The notes: generated from the letters alone by a model not told the origin. Numbered from the stretch's first letter, positions 12,886-23,440 are shown. The stretch: 64,000 bases of DNA from Doris montereyensis (GCA_037039925.1 JAXRKP010000237.1:346070-410069); one strand, 5' to 3'. Numbers and translations: made by a program.

Positions 12886-15800
12886 CGCTCCAATAAAAGA
12901 ATTGTATGAAAGGATTTATAGAGGATTTTAGCAGAATTTACATTCCTAACAAAAGTTTTACATTCATTGTTGATAACTTATTACATTGAAGTCTAGAAGG
13001 CAAATACTTCACAATAACATTGCATGGTGCTTGTATGACTTATTGAGATATATGTATATCATTTCTTTGTGATGTACCAACAACATAATATTAACTCAAG
13101 AAAGGATCGGTTTTTCCAGTCGGCTCTTTCTTGACACAATACTGGCTTTTATAATATTTGCACAAACATCTAGCCTTACCAGCTAAATAAAGCAAAGAAA
13201 AGATCCTCTTACAAGAGGCAAGCATCTTGCATTATATTTATAATGTGATCATTTAGCTTGTTGTGTTGCTTTCGTATTAATTATTTTTCCATGGTTATAT
13301 AGATACGACATATAAAACAAAGGTGCATGTTATGTTTGTATGCTCATGTAATCCACTGTTTCAATGGTTATTGGCAATGTATAATGTATTGACTTTGTAT
13401 ATCATTGGCCAATTATTGGTCTTGTTTGAAATGTACTCTTTCTGGTCAAGCACTGACATTTTTGTTTGTAAGCTGTCAGTAATCTATTTACCATATTTCT
13501 CCAGGAGTAGCGCCCTGATGATAGACACTTCCTCCATCCGCCCAAACCGCCTTCCCTATAAGTTGGAATCAATACTGTTATATTATGTTGACTCTCATAT
13601 GTCTAGCACACGGTTATCGTGCTTGACAGCAAAGTTGGCAGTGAATGATTGTCTAGATCTAGTCACCATTGTTTTAATGAAATGGAAGTTGGATCTAGGC
13701 CTGGTGGACTGGCCTTACTTACATACATGCTGCACGCTTGTGACGATTGACTAGAATTATGGAATATCATACCACACTAGTCAACAGATAGATCACATGA
13801 TGTCTTGTACCAGTAATCATGACACATGTCACTTGTCTGAACAATTATTTTCACCTTTTTTAAAAATCTTTAATAGGAGTACTGTCCTCTTTTATTTTCA
13901 TATAGGCTACCTGGCGCTACAAATAGAGAAATTATGGTACCTTCTAACTTAGTCATTATTGACCATAGAAAATATTATTATGAAGGAAGATCATATAGCT
14001 CCATTATCATCAATATAAACTTTTTGTGAGTGAAAAGTGTTTGTGTGTGAGTAAGTGTGGACATGTAAAAAATCATCGTTATAGAGAAATATAAAGTTAT
14101 TTTGATCCCCCTGGAGATGTAAAACAGCTAATTTGTTTTGGCGTTTTTACAACACTCTATACGCATATTAAACTTTTAACATTTTTTTTTTTTTACAATT
14201 TTCTTTTTATAACAAATGAGTACAACAAATGATGCTTTACAAATTGTTCTTTGGATTGATATAAGTCTTGTTGGTATCCCCAGTTGTACATGCCAGATAA
14301 AGTTCTTATTCCTGAACGTTACGATGCGGAAGCTGATGCAGAACAATTAACGGAGGAAGACAGAATAAGGAGAATGGAAAAGGCTGAGAGAATCAAGAAA
14401 GTATTAACATCGCAGAGGTATGTGTGATTTACCAATAAATATTCTTGCTTTCAACTATTGTGAAATTGAGCCAGTTTTGCTTTCACCTTTGTGTTATGGG
14501 AGTAGTCTAACATCACTGCAGTTATAACCTCTGCACAGCTGATCAGTTCTGTTTGATATGTCTGCTACTGGTTGGTCCTACTTCTTTCCCTTTCATTCTT
14601 TCACAATTTGTCTTTCAGATTGCAGTTTACTCTTAATTCACCCAGAGATCACCACATGTGATGGACAGGGTAGATTTCAATGAAATAAAGAAAAAAGTTA
14701 CTTTTATCAGCTTTCTATAGATAGCTCCAGTTACCAATTAGAATGGTGACAGTATGTATCACATTTCTTTAAGTTGGAAATAATCTCTATAGACGATTTT
14801 CAAAACATGTTGAAATAATCTCTATAGATGATCTTTCAAAACATGTTGGAAATAATCTCTATAGACGATTTTCAAAACATCTTCTTGGACAAAGTTTTGT
14901 CTTGAATGTATCGCATTAGCGGAAAGTTAAATTAAAATTTAAAAAATTCTTTTTACATAACAAAGTTTCTAATTAAGATTCAATGGAATGTTTATCAATA
15001 CAATTCATATAATTTTTTTGTTCTTCTTTTTCCTTTTCCAGTGTCTTGTCAATTTCTCAGCCGGACATCAGTCATCTTCCTGCTACAGAATTTCATAACC
15101 GCATGGAGTTGGAGAAAGAAAGAGAGGGCTCACTTCTTGGCTCTGAATCAGGAGTTGGCACGTCAGGTGACGCTGCAAAAAGAAGCAAAAAAAACAGGCT
15201 GGTAAGTTTCCTTTTGAGTAGAAAAATGGAAAAGAGAACAAAAGTGGGCCCTCATTAAGGGGTTTCTCCTGATGCTGTAGGGTTTCAACATACATAATGC
15301 TATGTTTTAAATATCCTTCAAACATTTGTCACTACCTGGACTGGCGAGTTTGGGACCAAAAGATTGATTTTCTGTTCTTTACATATATGGGTAGAACCAT
15401 CATTTATCTACAAGTTTATGGCAGAAAAATTTCTATATAACGTATATTAAAAAAAAAGAAATATTTTGTAAGTGAGGGAAGGTAAAAACAGTCAAAATTT
15501 TGACGTAAATTATCCTAACACTGACTGAGAAGATGGCAGTAAAAACCCATATATTTGCGGCTAATCGCCAGATGTAGCAACACACAAGGTCACCTGGCTT
15601 CTGCCGACACCGCTCGTCGATTCGACCCATCACTGTGTGACATACGAGGCATTGCGCGTCAGTGTGTATGTAAACACGCGCACAAGCACCGGAATAGAGG
15701 AAAAAAAACAAACTGGTCATTTTGACGTCGGTATTCACAACAGTGCACATTTAAACCTAGATTTATAATCCTCTCTACATTAGTAACAATGCCAGAGACT

Positions 15801-16602
15801 GTTGAAAGAGTAAGGGGGCTGCTACAACAAGGAAAACCCATCTGAAGCATTTGTTTTGTGTTATTTTCTGTTGACTTTTTTACTTGCATTTTTTCTCGAA
15901 AGGTAGTTTTTTCACGTTAAAATTCTATCTTTTCTGCCAATTACCTCGAACGATTTGTATTGTATTTGGCACACAGGTTCCTCTTGTCAGTATTAATAGA
16001 ATGACATCGTTTTTTGTTATTGATATCTTGTGAACTTTTTGAGAAATTTTTTTTTTTGTAATAAAAATGCCGTTTTTTGTATTTTCGATATATATTATTT
16101 TCAAAAATTCATAAAAAAAGAGTCCAAAATATCAAAAACATCGATGTAAACTCTTTAAATATTGAATGGAAAAGACGATCTGTGCAGGTTTTGAGTGATT
16201 TTATTCATAACTGAGGGAGATAGATTTTGAAAATTTTGGTCCAAAATCCAAGATGGCGTCCGTTTCTATCGCAACCAAGGGCGCTACAAACTTTTCAAAG
16301 ATATAGGATGACTGTATTTTGACAGTTACTCATGGACATACTAAAAGCAAAAACCCAAACTCAAAAGCAAATTTTTAGAAATACAGGAATAAAACAATGG
16401 ATCGTTTTATTGGTAGACAATGAATTTGTTTCTGATACACTTCTATTTCCTGCATTACTTCATTCTATGTACTTCTTACGCATGAAATGTTCCATATATA
16501 AACATTCCTGTTTTTTCCTGACCTTTTTAGCTGAGAGAAGGAAAACCTGGTCAGGTGCACAATTTGCGGATGCCAAGAAACAGTATGAAGAGGGGTTACT
16601 GA
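374..16602 (+). CDS. 3' part of a PLEKHA5/6/7-like gene (multi-exon)
   Basis: This is the overall span of a spliced gene on the plus strand; the beginning lies before the window. The clearest exons are 374-527, 1124-1263, 1928-1991, about 2812-2907, 3595-3629, 11067-11147, 14284-14417, 15042-15201 and 16531-16602. Two more, 4370-4951 and 5184-5409, have broken frames. The encoded product begins with a basic, Met/Lys/Glu-rich coiled-coil stretch. It passes through acidic and Ser/Asn/Gln-rich segments and reaches a C-terminal block with IPERY followed by acidic residues and KAERIKKVL. I remember this arrangement from the C-terminal regions of PLEKHA5/6/7, PH-domain adaptors of cell junctions and microtubules. 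The family call rests on that motif from memory. No PH or WW domain is visible here. Another coiled-coil scaffold protein is possible. Confidence 0.5.
1124..1263 (+). CDS. Exon of the PLEKHA-like gene
   Basis: A long T-rich tract ending in CAG precedes the exon and GTTGGT follows. It takes phase 1 from the preceding exon and ends in phase 0. The peptide includes DNEGNEKMLSGTYLQTDLDS and ends HQRQ. It is acidic and polar, with no domain recognised. Confidence 0.65.
1312..1545. mobile_element. Two S2 SINE tails fused head-to-head
   Basis: 1318-1440 matches the minus orientation of SINE family S2 (compare 28175-28445). 1463-1545 matches the plus-orientation tail of the same family (compare 22745-22830), including GCTATAGAAACTGG and CTCTATGGGCC. 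The two arms are imperfect reverse complements, giving a foldback in the intron after exon 1124-1263. Confidence 0.5.
1928..1991 (+). CDS. Short acidic exon of the PLEKHA-like gene
   Basis: Acceptor TGTCCGCAG and donor GTGAGT flank a 64-base exon that starts in phase 0. It encodes NASEPEDWNTDEGDESTRKF and ends in phase 1. Donor and frame are good, and the acidic composition suits a disordered linker. Confidence 0.6.
2401..2698. repeat. GGA and GCA trinucleotide tracts
   Basis: Alternating (GGA)n, (GCA)n, (GGA)n and (GCA)n arrays lie in an intron of the PLEKHA-like gene. They produce long homopolymeric open frames (E, R, S, Q, A) on both strands that are artefacts. Confidence 0.95.
2812..2907 (+). 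CDS. Exon of the PLEKHA-like gene, acceptor uncertain
   Basis: The useful frame reads TVRDVKRLSEARREREEE then DDFGEE across the next junction, a helical charged segment. The stronger acceptor (AATTTCAG) would start the exon at 2799. From the phase-1 end of exon 1928-1991 that start gives another frame, which hits a stop in the next exon. The weaker AG at 2810-2811 (ACCAAG) restores the frame. The alternatives are an unseen microexon or a base error. Confidence 0.5.
3139..3445. mobile_element. Possible piggyBac-like MITE with TTAA ends
   Basis: About 307 bases are bounded by TTAA on both sides (3135-3138 and 3446-3449). Inner ends are related inverted sequences: ACCCTGACCCCCTGAG at the left, and CCTGATCGGCCCCAGC as the complement of the right. 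The interior contains an approximate direct duplication (about 3235-3330 and 3340-3435). There is no coding capacity. TTAA targets and short C-rich ends are typical of piggyBac MITEs; the match is weak. Confidence 0.35.
3595..3629 (+). CDS. 35-base exon of the PLEKHA-like gene
   Basis: Acceptor CTGTTCCAG and donor GTGAGT bound a tiny exon. With the G left by exon 2812-2907 it encodes EIKLQVSNVDTE and ends in phase 0. Consensus splice sites on both sides and a matching phase support it. Confidence 0.55.
3772..4116. repeat. GA-rich tract grading into GGGA repeats
   Basis: A (GA)n run passes into irregular (GGGA)n, about 345 bases with all purines on the plus strand. It lies in an intron and its open frames are artefacts. 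Confidence 0.95.
4370..4951 (+). CDS. Long Ser/Asn-rich exon of the PLEKHA-like gene, frame broken
   Basis: The exon follows a pyrimidine tract and TTTCTATAG and ends at a GTAAGA donor. The first open stretch contains PAFIQSPALHSDLK and SRPVAQPWESESSSV, then a TGA at 4459-4461. The same frame continues with RYGSMPALADNQSVSSSRR. A second frame then reads HEPPSHSLHYQDKTARPSFK and later RYPQTNSDNRENEQ and YQSSMRPDHTDSGL. A third frame ends QRHQMKTFE at the donor. Coding-like low-complexity peptide thus hops between frames. The junction from exon 3595-3629 also fails to match phase. This could be a real disordered-region exon with several base errors, or a decayed or skipped exon. Confidence 0.4.
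5184..5409 (+). CDS. Exon of the PLEKHA-like gene, frame broken
   Basis: Acceptor TCACTCTAG and strong donor GTGAGT bound 226 bases. The first half reads well as NALQTNISEEQQPRPYAVKP then SRPEQTHLTTLYTQRRAERT. That frame meets TAG shortly after, while another frame stays open through STLLSPVVSLSRW and DLILNRS to the donor. One small indel in mid-exon would explain this. Confidence 0.4.
6466..6526. repeat. 18-bp tandem repeat, about 3 copies
   Basis: The unit CAGATTATCTAGGGTTAT is repeated with almost no divergence. Confidence 0.85.
7480..7612 (+). mobile_element. Dispersed repeat, family M
   Basis: It shares with other copies in the window a stretch beginning GGTCCTA(C/T)TTCTTTCC, then a CTTTC/ATCTT-rich segment, then CTGAGATCAC, and ends in an A-rich (A/G)TGAAACAAACAAA. 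Related copies lie near 11225-11300 plus 11640-11735, 11950-12095, 14560-14690, 21070-21205, 23310-23440 and 39420-39490. It is probably a non-autonomous retroelement tail. Confidence 0.5.
9165..9395 (-). mobile_element. tRNA-derived SINE, family S2
   Basis: It aligns by eye with 28175-28445: the GATGCTAGTCTG segment, a CTCATTC stretch, a run matching CCAAGGAATACAAAGTTGGA, then a minus-strand tRNA-like head with TTGAACCC and CCTAGCCACTAGACCA. It lies in an intron. Confidence 0.6.
9558..9892. repeat. 67-bp tandem repeat, five units
   Basis: Units beginning GAGATAAATAG start at 9558, 9626, 9693 and 9760; a diverged fifth starts at 9827. Units 2-4 are nearly identical, so the array expanded recently. 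Confidence 0.9.
11067..11147 (+). CDS. 81-base exon of the PLEKHA-like gene
   Basis: Acceptor TTGCTGTTTAG and donor GTAAGT flank exactly 27 codons, phase 0 on both sides. The peptide is acidic (IDDVPDIVKSS, then VDQIDEDMIDREI). It lies just before the conserved IPERY exon and is intact. Confidence 0.7.
11225..11735 (+). mobile_element. M-type repeat interrupted by an S3 SINE
   Basis: The 5' part (11225-11320) has GGACCTACTTCTTTCC and the CTTTC-rich segment. The 3' part (about 11640-11735) has TTCACCCCGAGATCAC and the A-rich end. Between them sits an S3 SINE (11325-11610), so the SINE apparently inserted into the older repeat. Confidence 0.5.
11325..11610 (+). mobile_element. tRNA-derived SINE, family S3
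   Basis: It matches 34613-34910 along its length: CACTGGTTCAAA near the head (a B-box-like motif), an ACTTGACTCA segment, a GAGTA(C/T)(C/T)CAGCTA segment, CAGGGAGT and a final AAATGATGTA. Two diverged copies in the window define the family. Confidence 0.6.
11950..12095 (+). mobile_element. Dispersed repeat, family M
   Basis: It has the family order: AGGTCCTACTTCTTTCC, CTCTTTCATTTCTC, a CTGAGAT segment, CATATGGTAG and AATTTCAATGAAAC. Confidence 0.55.
12824..12886. repeat. GT microsatellite
   Basis: A (GT)n tract of about 60 bases with one A interruption. Confidence 0.95.
14284..14417 (+). CDS. Exon with the IPERY / KAERIKKVL block
   Basis: Acceptor ATCCCCAG and donor GTATGT. The frame follows directly from the previous exon: LYMPDKVLIPERYDAEAD, then EEDRIRRMEKAERIKKVL, ending in phase 2. 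IPERY, acidic residues, then a basic helix ending in an I-K-x-hydrophobic pattern is the signature I associate with the C-terminal region of PLEKHA5/6/7. It is the main reason for the family call. Confidence 0.75.
14560..14690 (+). mobile_element. Dispersed repeat, family M
   Basis: It has GGTCCTACTTCTTTCCC, TTCATTCTTTCAC, AATTCACCCAGAGATCACC, and the closing ATTTCAATGAAATAAAG. It lies in the intron after the IPERY exon. Confidence 0.55.
14775..14884. repeat. About 43-bp tandem repeat, 2.5 units
   Basis: GGAAATAATCTCTATAGA followed by a GATTTTCAAAACATGTT-like segment occurs three times with small differences. Confidence 0.8.
15042..15201 (+). CDS. Exon of the PLEKHA-like gene
   Basis: A pyrimidine-rich acceptor (CCTTTTCCAG) and a GTAAGT donor bound 160 bases that complete the AG left by the previous exon. 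The peptide reads SVLSISQPDISHLPATEF, then LEKEREGSLLGSESGVG, and ends in a basic patch KRSKKNRL. It is intact and ends in phase 0. Confidence 0.7.
15890..16330 (+). repeat. Dispersed repeat ending in an AAGATGGCGTCC-type motif
   Basis: An AT-rich, T-run-rich segment with TTTCAAAAATTCATAAA and, near its end, CAAAATCCAAGATGGCGTCC. Segment 38740-39310 has the same order (TTTCAAAAATTCATAAA, then CAAATCCATGATGGCCGCT), so this is a dispersed element. It lies in the last intron of the PLEKHA-like gene. Confidence 0.45.
16531..16602 (+). CDS. Probable terminal exon of the PLEKHA-like gene
   Basis: Acceptor CTGACCTTTTTAG precedes it. In phase 0 the exon reads 23 codons (LREGKPGQVHNLRMPRN, then SMKRGY) and stops at TGA. 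Another frame stays open to 16716 (containing FADAKKQYEEGLL) but does not fit the upstream phase. An AATAAA follows about 130 bases downstream, fitting a last exon. Confidence 0.5.
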   Translation: MREGKPGQVHNLRMPRNSMKRGY

Positions 16603-16733
16603 ATTCTTCTGCTTCCCCCTTGAGGAGTCAAGTGTTAATAGAAAACGTGCGAAATTACCATGAGGGATATTTAAGCTATAAAATGTTCTTTTCTTTTCTT
16701 TTTTTTCGTGTATATTGATTTGAAAAAAAATAT

Positions 16734-16739
16734 AATAAA
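16734..16739 (+). promoter_or_regulatory. Candidate polyadenylation signal
   Basis: An AATAAA hexamer lies about 130 bases after the proposed stop of the PLEKHA-like gene. Such hexamers are frequent by chance in AT-rich DNA, so only its position supports it. Confidence 0.3.
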
Positions 16740-18167
16740 TGACAATCTAAGACAACAATGTGTTTAATTGCAGTGTTGAACTGTTCTTCCACTGAAAGTT
16801 TGTATCACAAAGACTTTGTGATGGCATTGAAATTTGAATATTGAGTATTTCATAAATTTACTCACATGTTTCAATGACGTTAAGTTTTGAAGCTTCAAAA
16901 TGTATGAGAAGAATCAAATTTAAGAAACATTTAAATTGTGAAAGATTTACAATGAAATGATTGAGCTGAAATTGTGGGTCATGTGATATAGAAGATAAGG
17001 TGTTTTTTGAATACGATAAATCCTTTTAAGAGAGCTTCTTAAAAGCAGTTGAAAGATTAAGAAAACAAGTACTTACTGTGATGTGTCTTTGGATAGCTCT
17101 GACAGCTTTTAATACTAAAAACTGTTAATTGAAATTTGGTATGCTGAAGGATGTGGATGTCATACTCAAAATGATTCTTTACATACACATATACATGAAC
17201 ATAATATATATAAATATATATATATGTGTGTACATAATATGTGTATATATATATATCGACGGAGAAAGTCAAACCGTATAAGTCCATTTTTGGATGTTTT
17301 GAGAAAATCAGAGAAAATGATGCTGCATTTTTAAATTTATTTTCAAACACACAAGGTGTAAAAAACTAGACCCAATAGGGATACACAGATTGCTCATATA
17401 TGGTTATTATATAGGTTTCTATTTGTTCTTGTGTCACAGAATCCTAACTAGACGAAGCATAGGGCTTCTAATTTAAAAAAAGGAAACAAAAAAAGGTGTT
17501 ACTAATTTTAGACTTGCACAGTTTGCGATTTTCACTGTCGATATATATGTCTGTGTGTATGTGTATATTTGTTTTCTTTTTTTAAGGTTTTCCTTCCTCA
17601 CCTTGAAATGATGTTTCTGCCTAGCAGATAATTAACACTTCTGGTCACTTTCACAGAAGTTCAATATCTCATGGAAAGATTGATTGTTTTCAAACCTGCT
17701 GCTGCATGTTATTTAATGCTTTTTGCATTGTCAAAAGATACCAATCTATGGCTGATCTAGGCTTATGACAGTATTATATCACCAACGCTTCCATCACAGG
17801 GCAAACAAGAGGCCAATGGTATTTTGCTCTCTTCACTATAGCAATTTTGTTACACCTGTTGTTTTATATGGAATGACCTGCTGGAAACATCCTGTGAGAA
17901 AATGCATTTAATGCAATTTTATTTTCTTGTCTTATATATAGCCTTTTGTGTATTTTAACATGCCTTTAATCATGACTTCAATGCTATTGAAATGGAAAAA
18001 AAAAAAAAAGAGGAAAAGACAGACAACGAATACTTTTACTTTCATTATCAGAGTAAGGATTTCTTGTCAGTCAAAGATATTTAGAACAGGGTACTTCTCC
18101 TTATATAAAAATTATTGATACTATATGAAATTTTAATCACTTCCATCCCCCAAAGTATAAATAACCC

Positions 18168-18190
18168 CCCCCCCCCCCCCCCCCCCCCCC
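18168..18190. repeat. Poly-C run
   Basis: About 23 consecutive C. Such runs are prone to length error. Confidence 0.9.
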
Positions 18191-21069
18191 TCTCCTGAAA
18201 ACCTATTTGTATGATTCTATCTATTTAATATGATCCAAACTATATGATCACATGTGTTTTTGATTTTTTTTTAGGTGAAGATGACAATTTTTGTCTAATT
18301 GAAAGATGCGCATAACAACAGAGTTTTTCTGCATTGAATGTTTCTATAAAATTCTAGACTTCTTTTTTAATGGCAAAGGAAATAAAAGATCTGAAATTGA
18401 ACAGCCTGTGAAACAGCATTTGTTTTAATGGATACAAAATCAAAAGATGTCAAACATTCATATCTTATTAGTATATTACTCATATTTAACTCTTCTAAGC
18501 AAGTTAATATATTATATATTTGTATGTGTTTGTTTCTTATTTCATTTTGTCATCAATGCATGCATACTAATATATTTTTTTAATTCATCTGTTGTATTAT
18601 CACTTCACGTATTATTTCAACAATGTTGATATTGCTGTTATTATATAGGATGCCTTAGTGTTTCATAGCATTTTCAAACATCTGAATAAAAAGCTATGTG
18701 ATAATATGAATACCAGCAAAAATAAATTTATTTGCACATTTAGCATTTTTTTCACTACCAATAGGAATGCATTTGAAACCAACAATTTATATTGTGGAAC
18801 ACTGCACTTTTTGCAATGTATGTCTTTGACATATGCATCCTTCCTTCCTATTTTTGTATTATAAACAAATATCTGTTTACAGAAGGATGTTCATATACAA
18901 CCATCTTGAAGCTTGGGTGGAAATGCTATGCCATAACTATGCAACTGCATAGTTTCTCATTTCCACTTCAAATCAAATCAATCTTTTCTTGTCCATGCTA
19001 CTTTGTGTATTCTCAAAAAAAAATTTTTTGAAGATACATGATGTAAAAAAACCCCCAACAACAACCCAACAAAACCCAGAGGCGAAAAGGCAAACCTTTG
19101 TCTTTGAATTGATTTCACATCCATTTTCTACGCAATTTTTATGAAAAAGGTCCCCCCCCCAATGTAACTCAGTAGAACTGTGTAGAATGTACTGTGTAGA
19201 ATCTGATATGAATATAATTCTGCTGTAATTCAATATAGTTTGAATTGTAAATTTGTACATAATATGTCAGCAGACTGATCATTTAAAGAGGTTGTGGCTT
19301 CAAACCAAGTTTTGTACTGGTCATTGAATGCATTTGGCAGCTCTGTTTCCTTCTGATATGTTTCATCTCATTGCTTCAACAAGAGGAAAGTCAATTTGGA
19401 ATACATGTAAACTATGTTCTCAGTATTTTTGCTTTGTTTTTCCTTATAAGGTTAAACTATTTAAGCTGTATATATATTTTCTGCTGCGCATAGTTCTGGC
19501 TTTGTCTAATTTACTAATTTACATAATGGGAAAATCTAAATTGTGTTTATTGATGTGTTTTTCTTGTTTAGCTCTGAAATATTATAGATGGATTGGAGGA
19601 AGTGTCTACATTTTTCGTCTCCTTTTCACTCTTTTATTACTTATTAGATATCTCACTTTTGAGCAAGACAGCATGTTGTTTACATGCTGGCAATGAAGTT
19701 AGATGGCAACTAATACATTATTCATTAAAGAGTAGCTCTTGATTTCATTTATTCTATTTAATGTCACATTGTACGCCTGATAATGCGCAACAATGAAGAG
19801 TATGTTTCTTCCTCTCTTCCTTCTGTGTACTTAATGTTGTCTAGAGCTTGACTGAATGTCGTCTAGGAGCTTGATAATATATATAAATAAATTACAGTTC
19901 GGCTCATTTACAAGATGTGTTGCCAATGCCTCTTATATTATTAAACAAATATTTTGCTTTTCTTTTCTTGTATCTTTGAATTCAAATGACTCACATTTAA
20001 AAAAATCAGTTTCTTTTTATTTATTCATTTATAATATTTATAGTTTCACATGTTATGTGTCGTAAATGATCTAAAAAAAATTCTTATCTTTTATATTCAA
20101 GTTTTTGTGAAGTTTATTTCTTCTTAAAAGACCAAACCAGAGCTTTTCATCATATTTCTAGTACAATAAGACACAACAAATGACATGATGATACCGTATG
20201 AATTTTAACCAATATATTTTTTTGCTATTTTTCCATTTGACTGCAGCCCTTTTAGGTATTGGTCACTCCATACTACATGTGTTATATTGATAAAATGTTT
20301 TACTCTCAAGATAAAATTTTTCCCAATTCCAAGAACATGGTATTGATCCTGTGGTTTTTGTTCAAAACTCAATAGTCATGATGTTGCCATTCAAGAATTG
20401 GTACGGTTTTGTTTTTTTTTTTATTTCTTAACATAAGAGAATTTGTTTTTAGCTTATCTTTTCTCACTATTTTGGGATGTGATTGGAGTAAATCGCTGGT
20501 TGTCGCGAAATGGATGTAGAAAGGATGCTCAAATGCTATTATTGATAGGCAGCTCATGTTTTGTATACTTGAGGAGGTGAGATGAACTGTGAGTGACATG
20601 GCCAGCAGTGACATCTCTGATCTTGAGCTTCGTCAAAGATGGTGATCATCATTAAAGATATAAATATAATTTGAAAATATGGAGGTGTGAAAAACTGGAG
20701 GTGTGTTCCTTTGCTTCATCTGCTATTTTTTAGCAAGATGTATTTTGTCTGTGAATTAACCCTGTGTATATAATATAAACCATGAGTATTTCAGCTTTGC
20801 AACAATAAAAATGAAAAACATTTCAAAACCGTATTACATATCCAGTAATAAGAAGTGATATACTAAGCATTGAAACATTATGCTTTTATCACTTTCTTCC
20901 TGTTATGCGAATTAGTCATGTACTCTCAGCTCGTTATATGCAACTTAAGAAAAAGATGTAACTTTTGTCTGTTTCCATATCAATAGCAGGAAACTTTTGT
21001 AGCCTTTCCATTGGAGGTTTTATGCCCTGCTATGTTATCATTGTTTTTGTACTCTTATTGCCTTGTGGT

Positions 21070-21205
21070 GGGTGATTGGAGCTGCTGGTATATCCCACTT
21101 CTTTCCTTTCACTCTTTCGCTATTTTTTATCTTGCTGTTTCTTCTTAATTCACCTGAGATCACCCCATATGGTGAATGGGATAAATTTCAATGAATCAAA
21201 CAAAC
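21070..21205 (+). mobile_element. Dispersed repeat, family M
   Basis: It contains CCCACTTCTTTCC, TTCACTCTTTCGC, CTTAATTCACCTGAGATCAC, CATATGGTGAATGGGATAAA and a closing CAATGAATCAAACAAAC. Confidence 0.6.
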
Positions 21206-22557
21206 CCATCATCTTGTGTATTGAGACGTTTTTGTTTCAAATGCAGCTCTATTGTGCTACTTATAGGCTCTGTATCTTTCCTCTTTTTTTTTCCTCTTAA
21301 TGCATCAGCACAATATGGTGGATGGATAAATGAAGCAGGCAAACAAACAAACAAGTAGACCTGTGATTTACTTTTTTATATTAACACTTCATTCAATTCA
21401 TTTATTTAATTCTATCATTGTGTATGGCAGTTTCTCTTAAAACAGTATAGTGCAGCTCGCTTTTAAATCTGCTTTGCTTCCGTAATACATTCTAGTTGTG
21501 TATAACACCCCTCTTTTAGTTCTTGTTACTATAATTTTGCAATACTTTGTTTTCTAAATGTTTGTTTTCTTGTCTCTTAGTGACAGTGTCACCGTTTATA
21601 ATATATCTGTAAGTTTGGATTCATAGTTGAAATGAAGTATTCATGCCGGTTTTATCTGGCAACAGGCAAAAACCTGTCATTAAGTTCATGATTAATGCTT
21701 TAAATTTTGTGTTTGTTCTTTCGCTAGTGTTGAAAAAGAGATAACGTGAACGCAGATAGTTTTTTTAGTTATCCACATCATTCTGTTTGACTATTTTTCT
21801 ATTAATAATCCTCTTGGAAAAGGACATAAATCGACATCTTGTGTAAAGACCTGTGTCGTTAGAGAAGGGAAATGTGAGTGTAAAAGAGTGAAGGAAGCCT
21901 ACCCCCCTCTCCCCTTTCCCCAAAAAAGAAGAAGGAGGAGGAGGAGAAGGAGAAAAAAATAATCCCAAACTTGGTTGTTTTGGGTAAATTTATTTCTTAC
22001 TTTTAAACAACAATGAAAAACATGAACTAATTGTCACCCTAATCAGTTTAAATCAAAATGATAATAAAATATACTTCCTCCTGTGATATGATATGTCAGT
22101 TGGACATATCCTTACTTTATGCAACCATCTTAAATCAAAAGACTTTCAAATATGTTTAATTTAAATGATGCTTTATTAATTTGAAAATATGCACAACTGT
22201 GAAAAGGAAACAGTCCTTTTCTTTCTTTGTTTTTCAAATGATATAAAGTGTTACTAAGCAGCCAAGGATTGCTGGCCTTGATTATTCCTCATTTCTGTTG
22301 TATGTTTTCTTCTTATCAAACAGCTTGCTTTTTTCCTAACACTTAAAGACTGATATCATGCCAGTATATTTTGTACTAAAGAAATGAAATTTTATCTTAT
22401 TTACCTTTACCGTCTCCGTTAGAGATCAAACATATATTAATTTCATCAGATTTGCTTGATAGATTCAGGAAAGCATAAAAGATTTAATCTTTGAAAAAAG
22501 CAAGGGGGAGAACAGGCCTCTGAATTCATTTAACTATATGTAATTGTATGTGTTTGG

Positions 22558-22835
22558 TGTCGACGGTGGCCTAGGGACTAAGTTACAGGACTTGGGATCA
22601 TGAGATTCTGGGTTCAAATCATAGCAATGCTAGATCTGATGTTGTGTTCCTTGGGAAACACACTTAATACGCACTTTTCCCACTCAACTCAAGGACAGAT
22701 GTGTACCGGTAACAGCTTTAGAGTAAAAAACCAGCCTAGCATCAGTTGAAGAGGTTATTATTGTCATGCTATAGAAACTGGGATAAGCACCGTCTCTATG
22801 GGCCTTAAATGCCTTGAAGGAAGGAATTGTATGCA
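22558..22835 (+). mobile_element. tRNA-derived SINE, family S2
   Basis: The best plus-strand copy. The tRNA-like head has GACGGTGGCCTAGGGACTAA (A-box position) and CTGGGTTCAAATC (B box). A body with TTGTGTTCCTTGGGAAA follows, then the tail CATGCTATAGAAACTGGGAT and CTCTATGGGCC. Confidence 0.7.
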
Positions 22836-23029
22836 TTTAAAGCCTGTGTTCGAGGGCACTGTCAACATTACGAATGAAACATTATGGGCTGACAATGGCA
22901 ATGATCTTTACATGAATTGTTTGTGAAAGTGCAAAACCTTGATGACCTAAAGGATGGCACACCTTAATATGACTTCTAATGTTTATTCATAACGTAAAAA
23001 AAAGTATTTACAATCGTTTATTTCTTCTG

Positions 23030-23325
23030 GCTGGCTCTCTTCAGTTCTACTTCTAATTATGCACACATTGCATGTCCTTGTGAACCGTATGTGGGCAGTT
23101 GGTTGGCTCTCTTCAGTTCTAATTATGCACACATTGCATATTGCATGTCCTTGTGAACCGTGTGGGCAGTTGGCTGGCTCTCTTCAGTTCTAATTATGCA
23201 CACATTGCATATTGCATGTCCTTGTGAACCATGTGTGGGCAGTTGGCTGGCTCTCTTCAGTTCTAATTATGCACACATTGCATATTGCATGTCCTTGTGA
23301 ACCGTGTGTGGGCAGTTGGCTGGTT
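23030..23325. repeat. About 72-bp tandem repeat, four units
   Basis: Each unit has TTCTAATTATGCACACATTG, CATGTCCTTGTGAACC and a GGGCAGTTGGCTGGCTCTC segment. The last unit runs directly into an M-type repeat at 23310. Confidence 0.9.
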
Positions 23326-23440
23326 CTACTGATAGGTCCTACTTCTTTCCTTTCAGTTTCACTCTCACTTATCTTTCATCTTGCTATTTCCACTTAGTTC
23401 ATCCTGAGATCACCACATATGGTGGATGTTAATATTAATC
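23310..23440 (+). mobile_element. Dispersed repeat, family M
   Basis: GATAGGTCCTACTTCTTTCC, a CACTCTCAC segment, CATCTTGCTATTTCC, ATCCTGAGATCACC and CATATGGTGGATG give the full family order. A short CAAT repeat follows. Confidence 0.6.

Larger units (their letters stand above)
16740..22555. other. 3' flank and intergenic DNA
   Basis: No exon is supported. It contains short AT/TG tracts near 17205-17255, a poly-C run (18168-18190), an M-type repeat at 21070-21205 with a second partial copy to about 21350, and otherwise AT-rich sequence. Open frames here are short and lack splice context. Confidence 0.5.

Noticed and set aside
13323..13754. 143-codon plus-strand open frame in a PLEKHA-like intron
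   Set aside because: Composition is typical of AT-rich intron sequence and it does not join neighbouring exons in phase.
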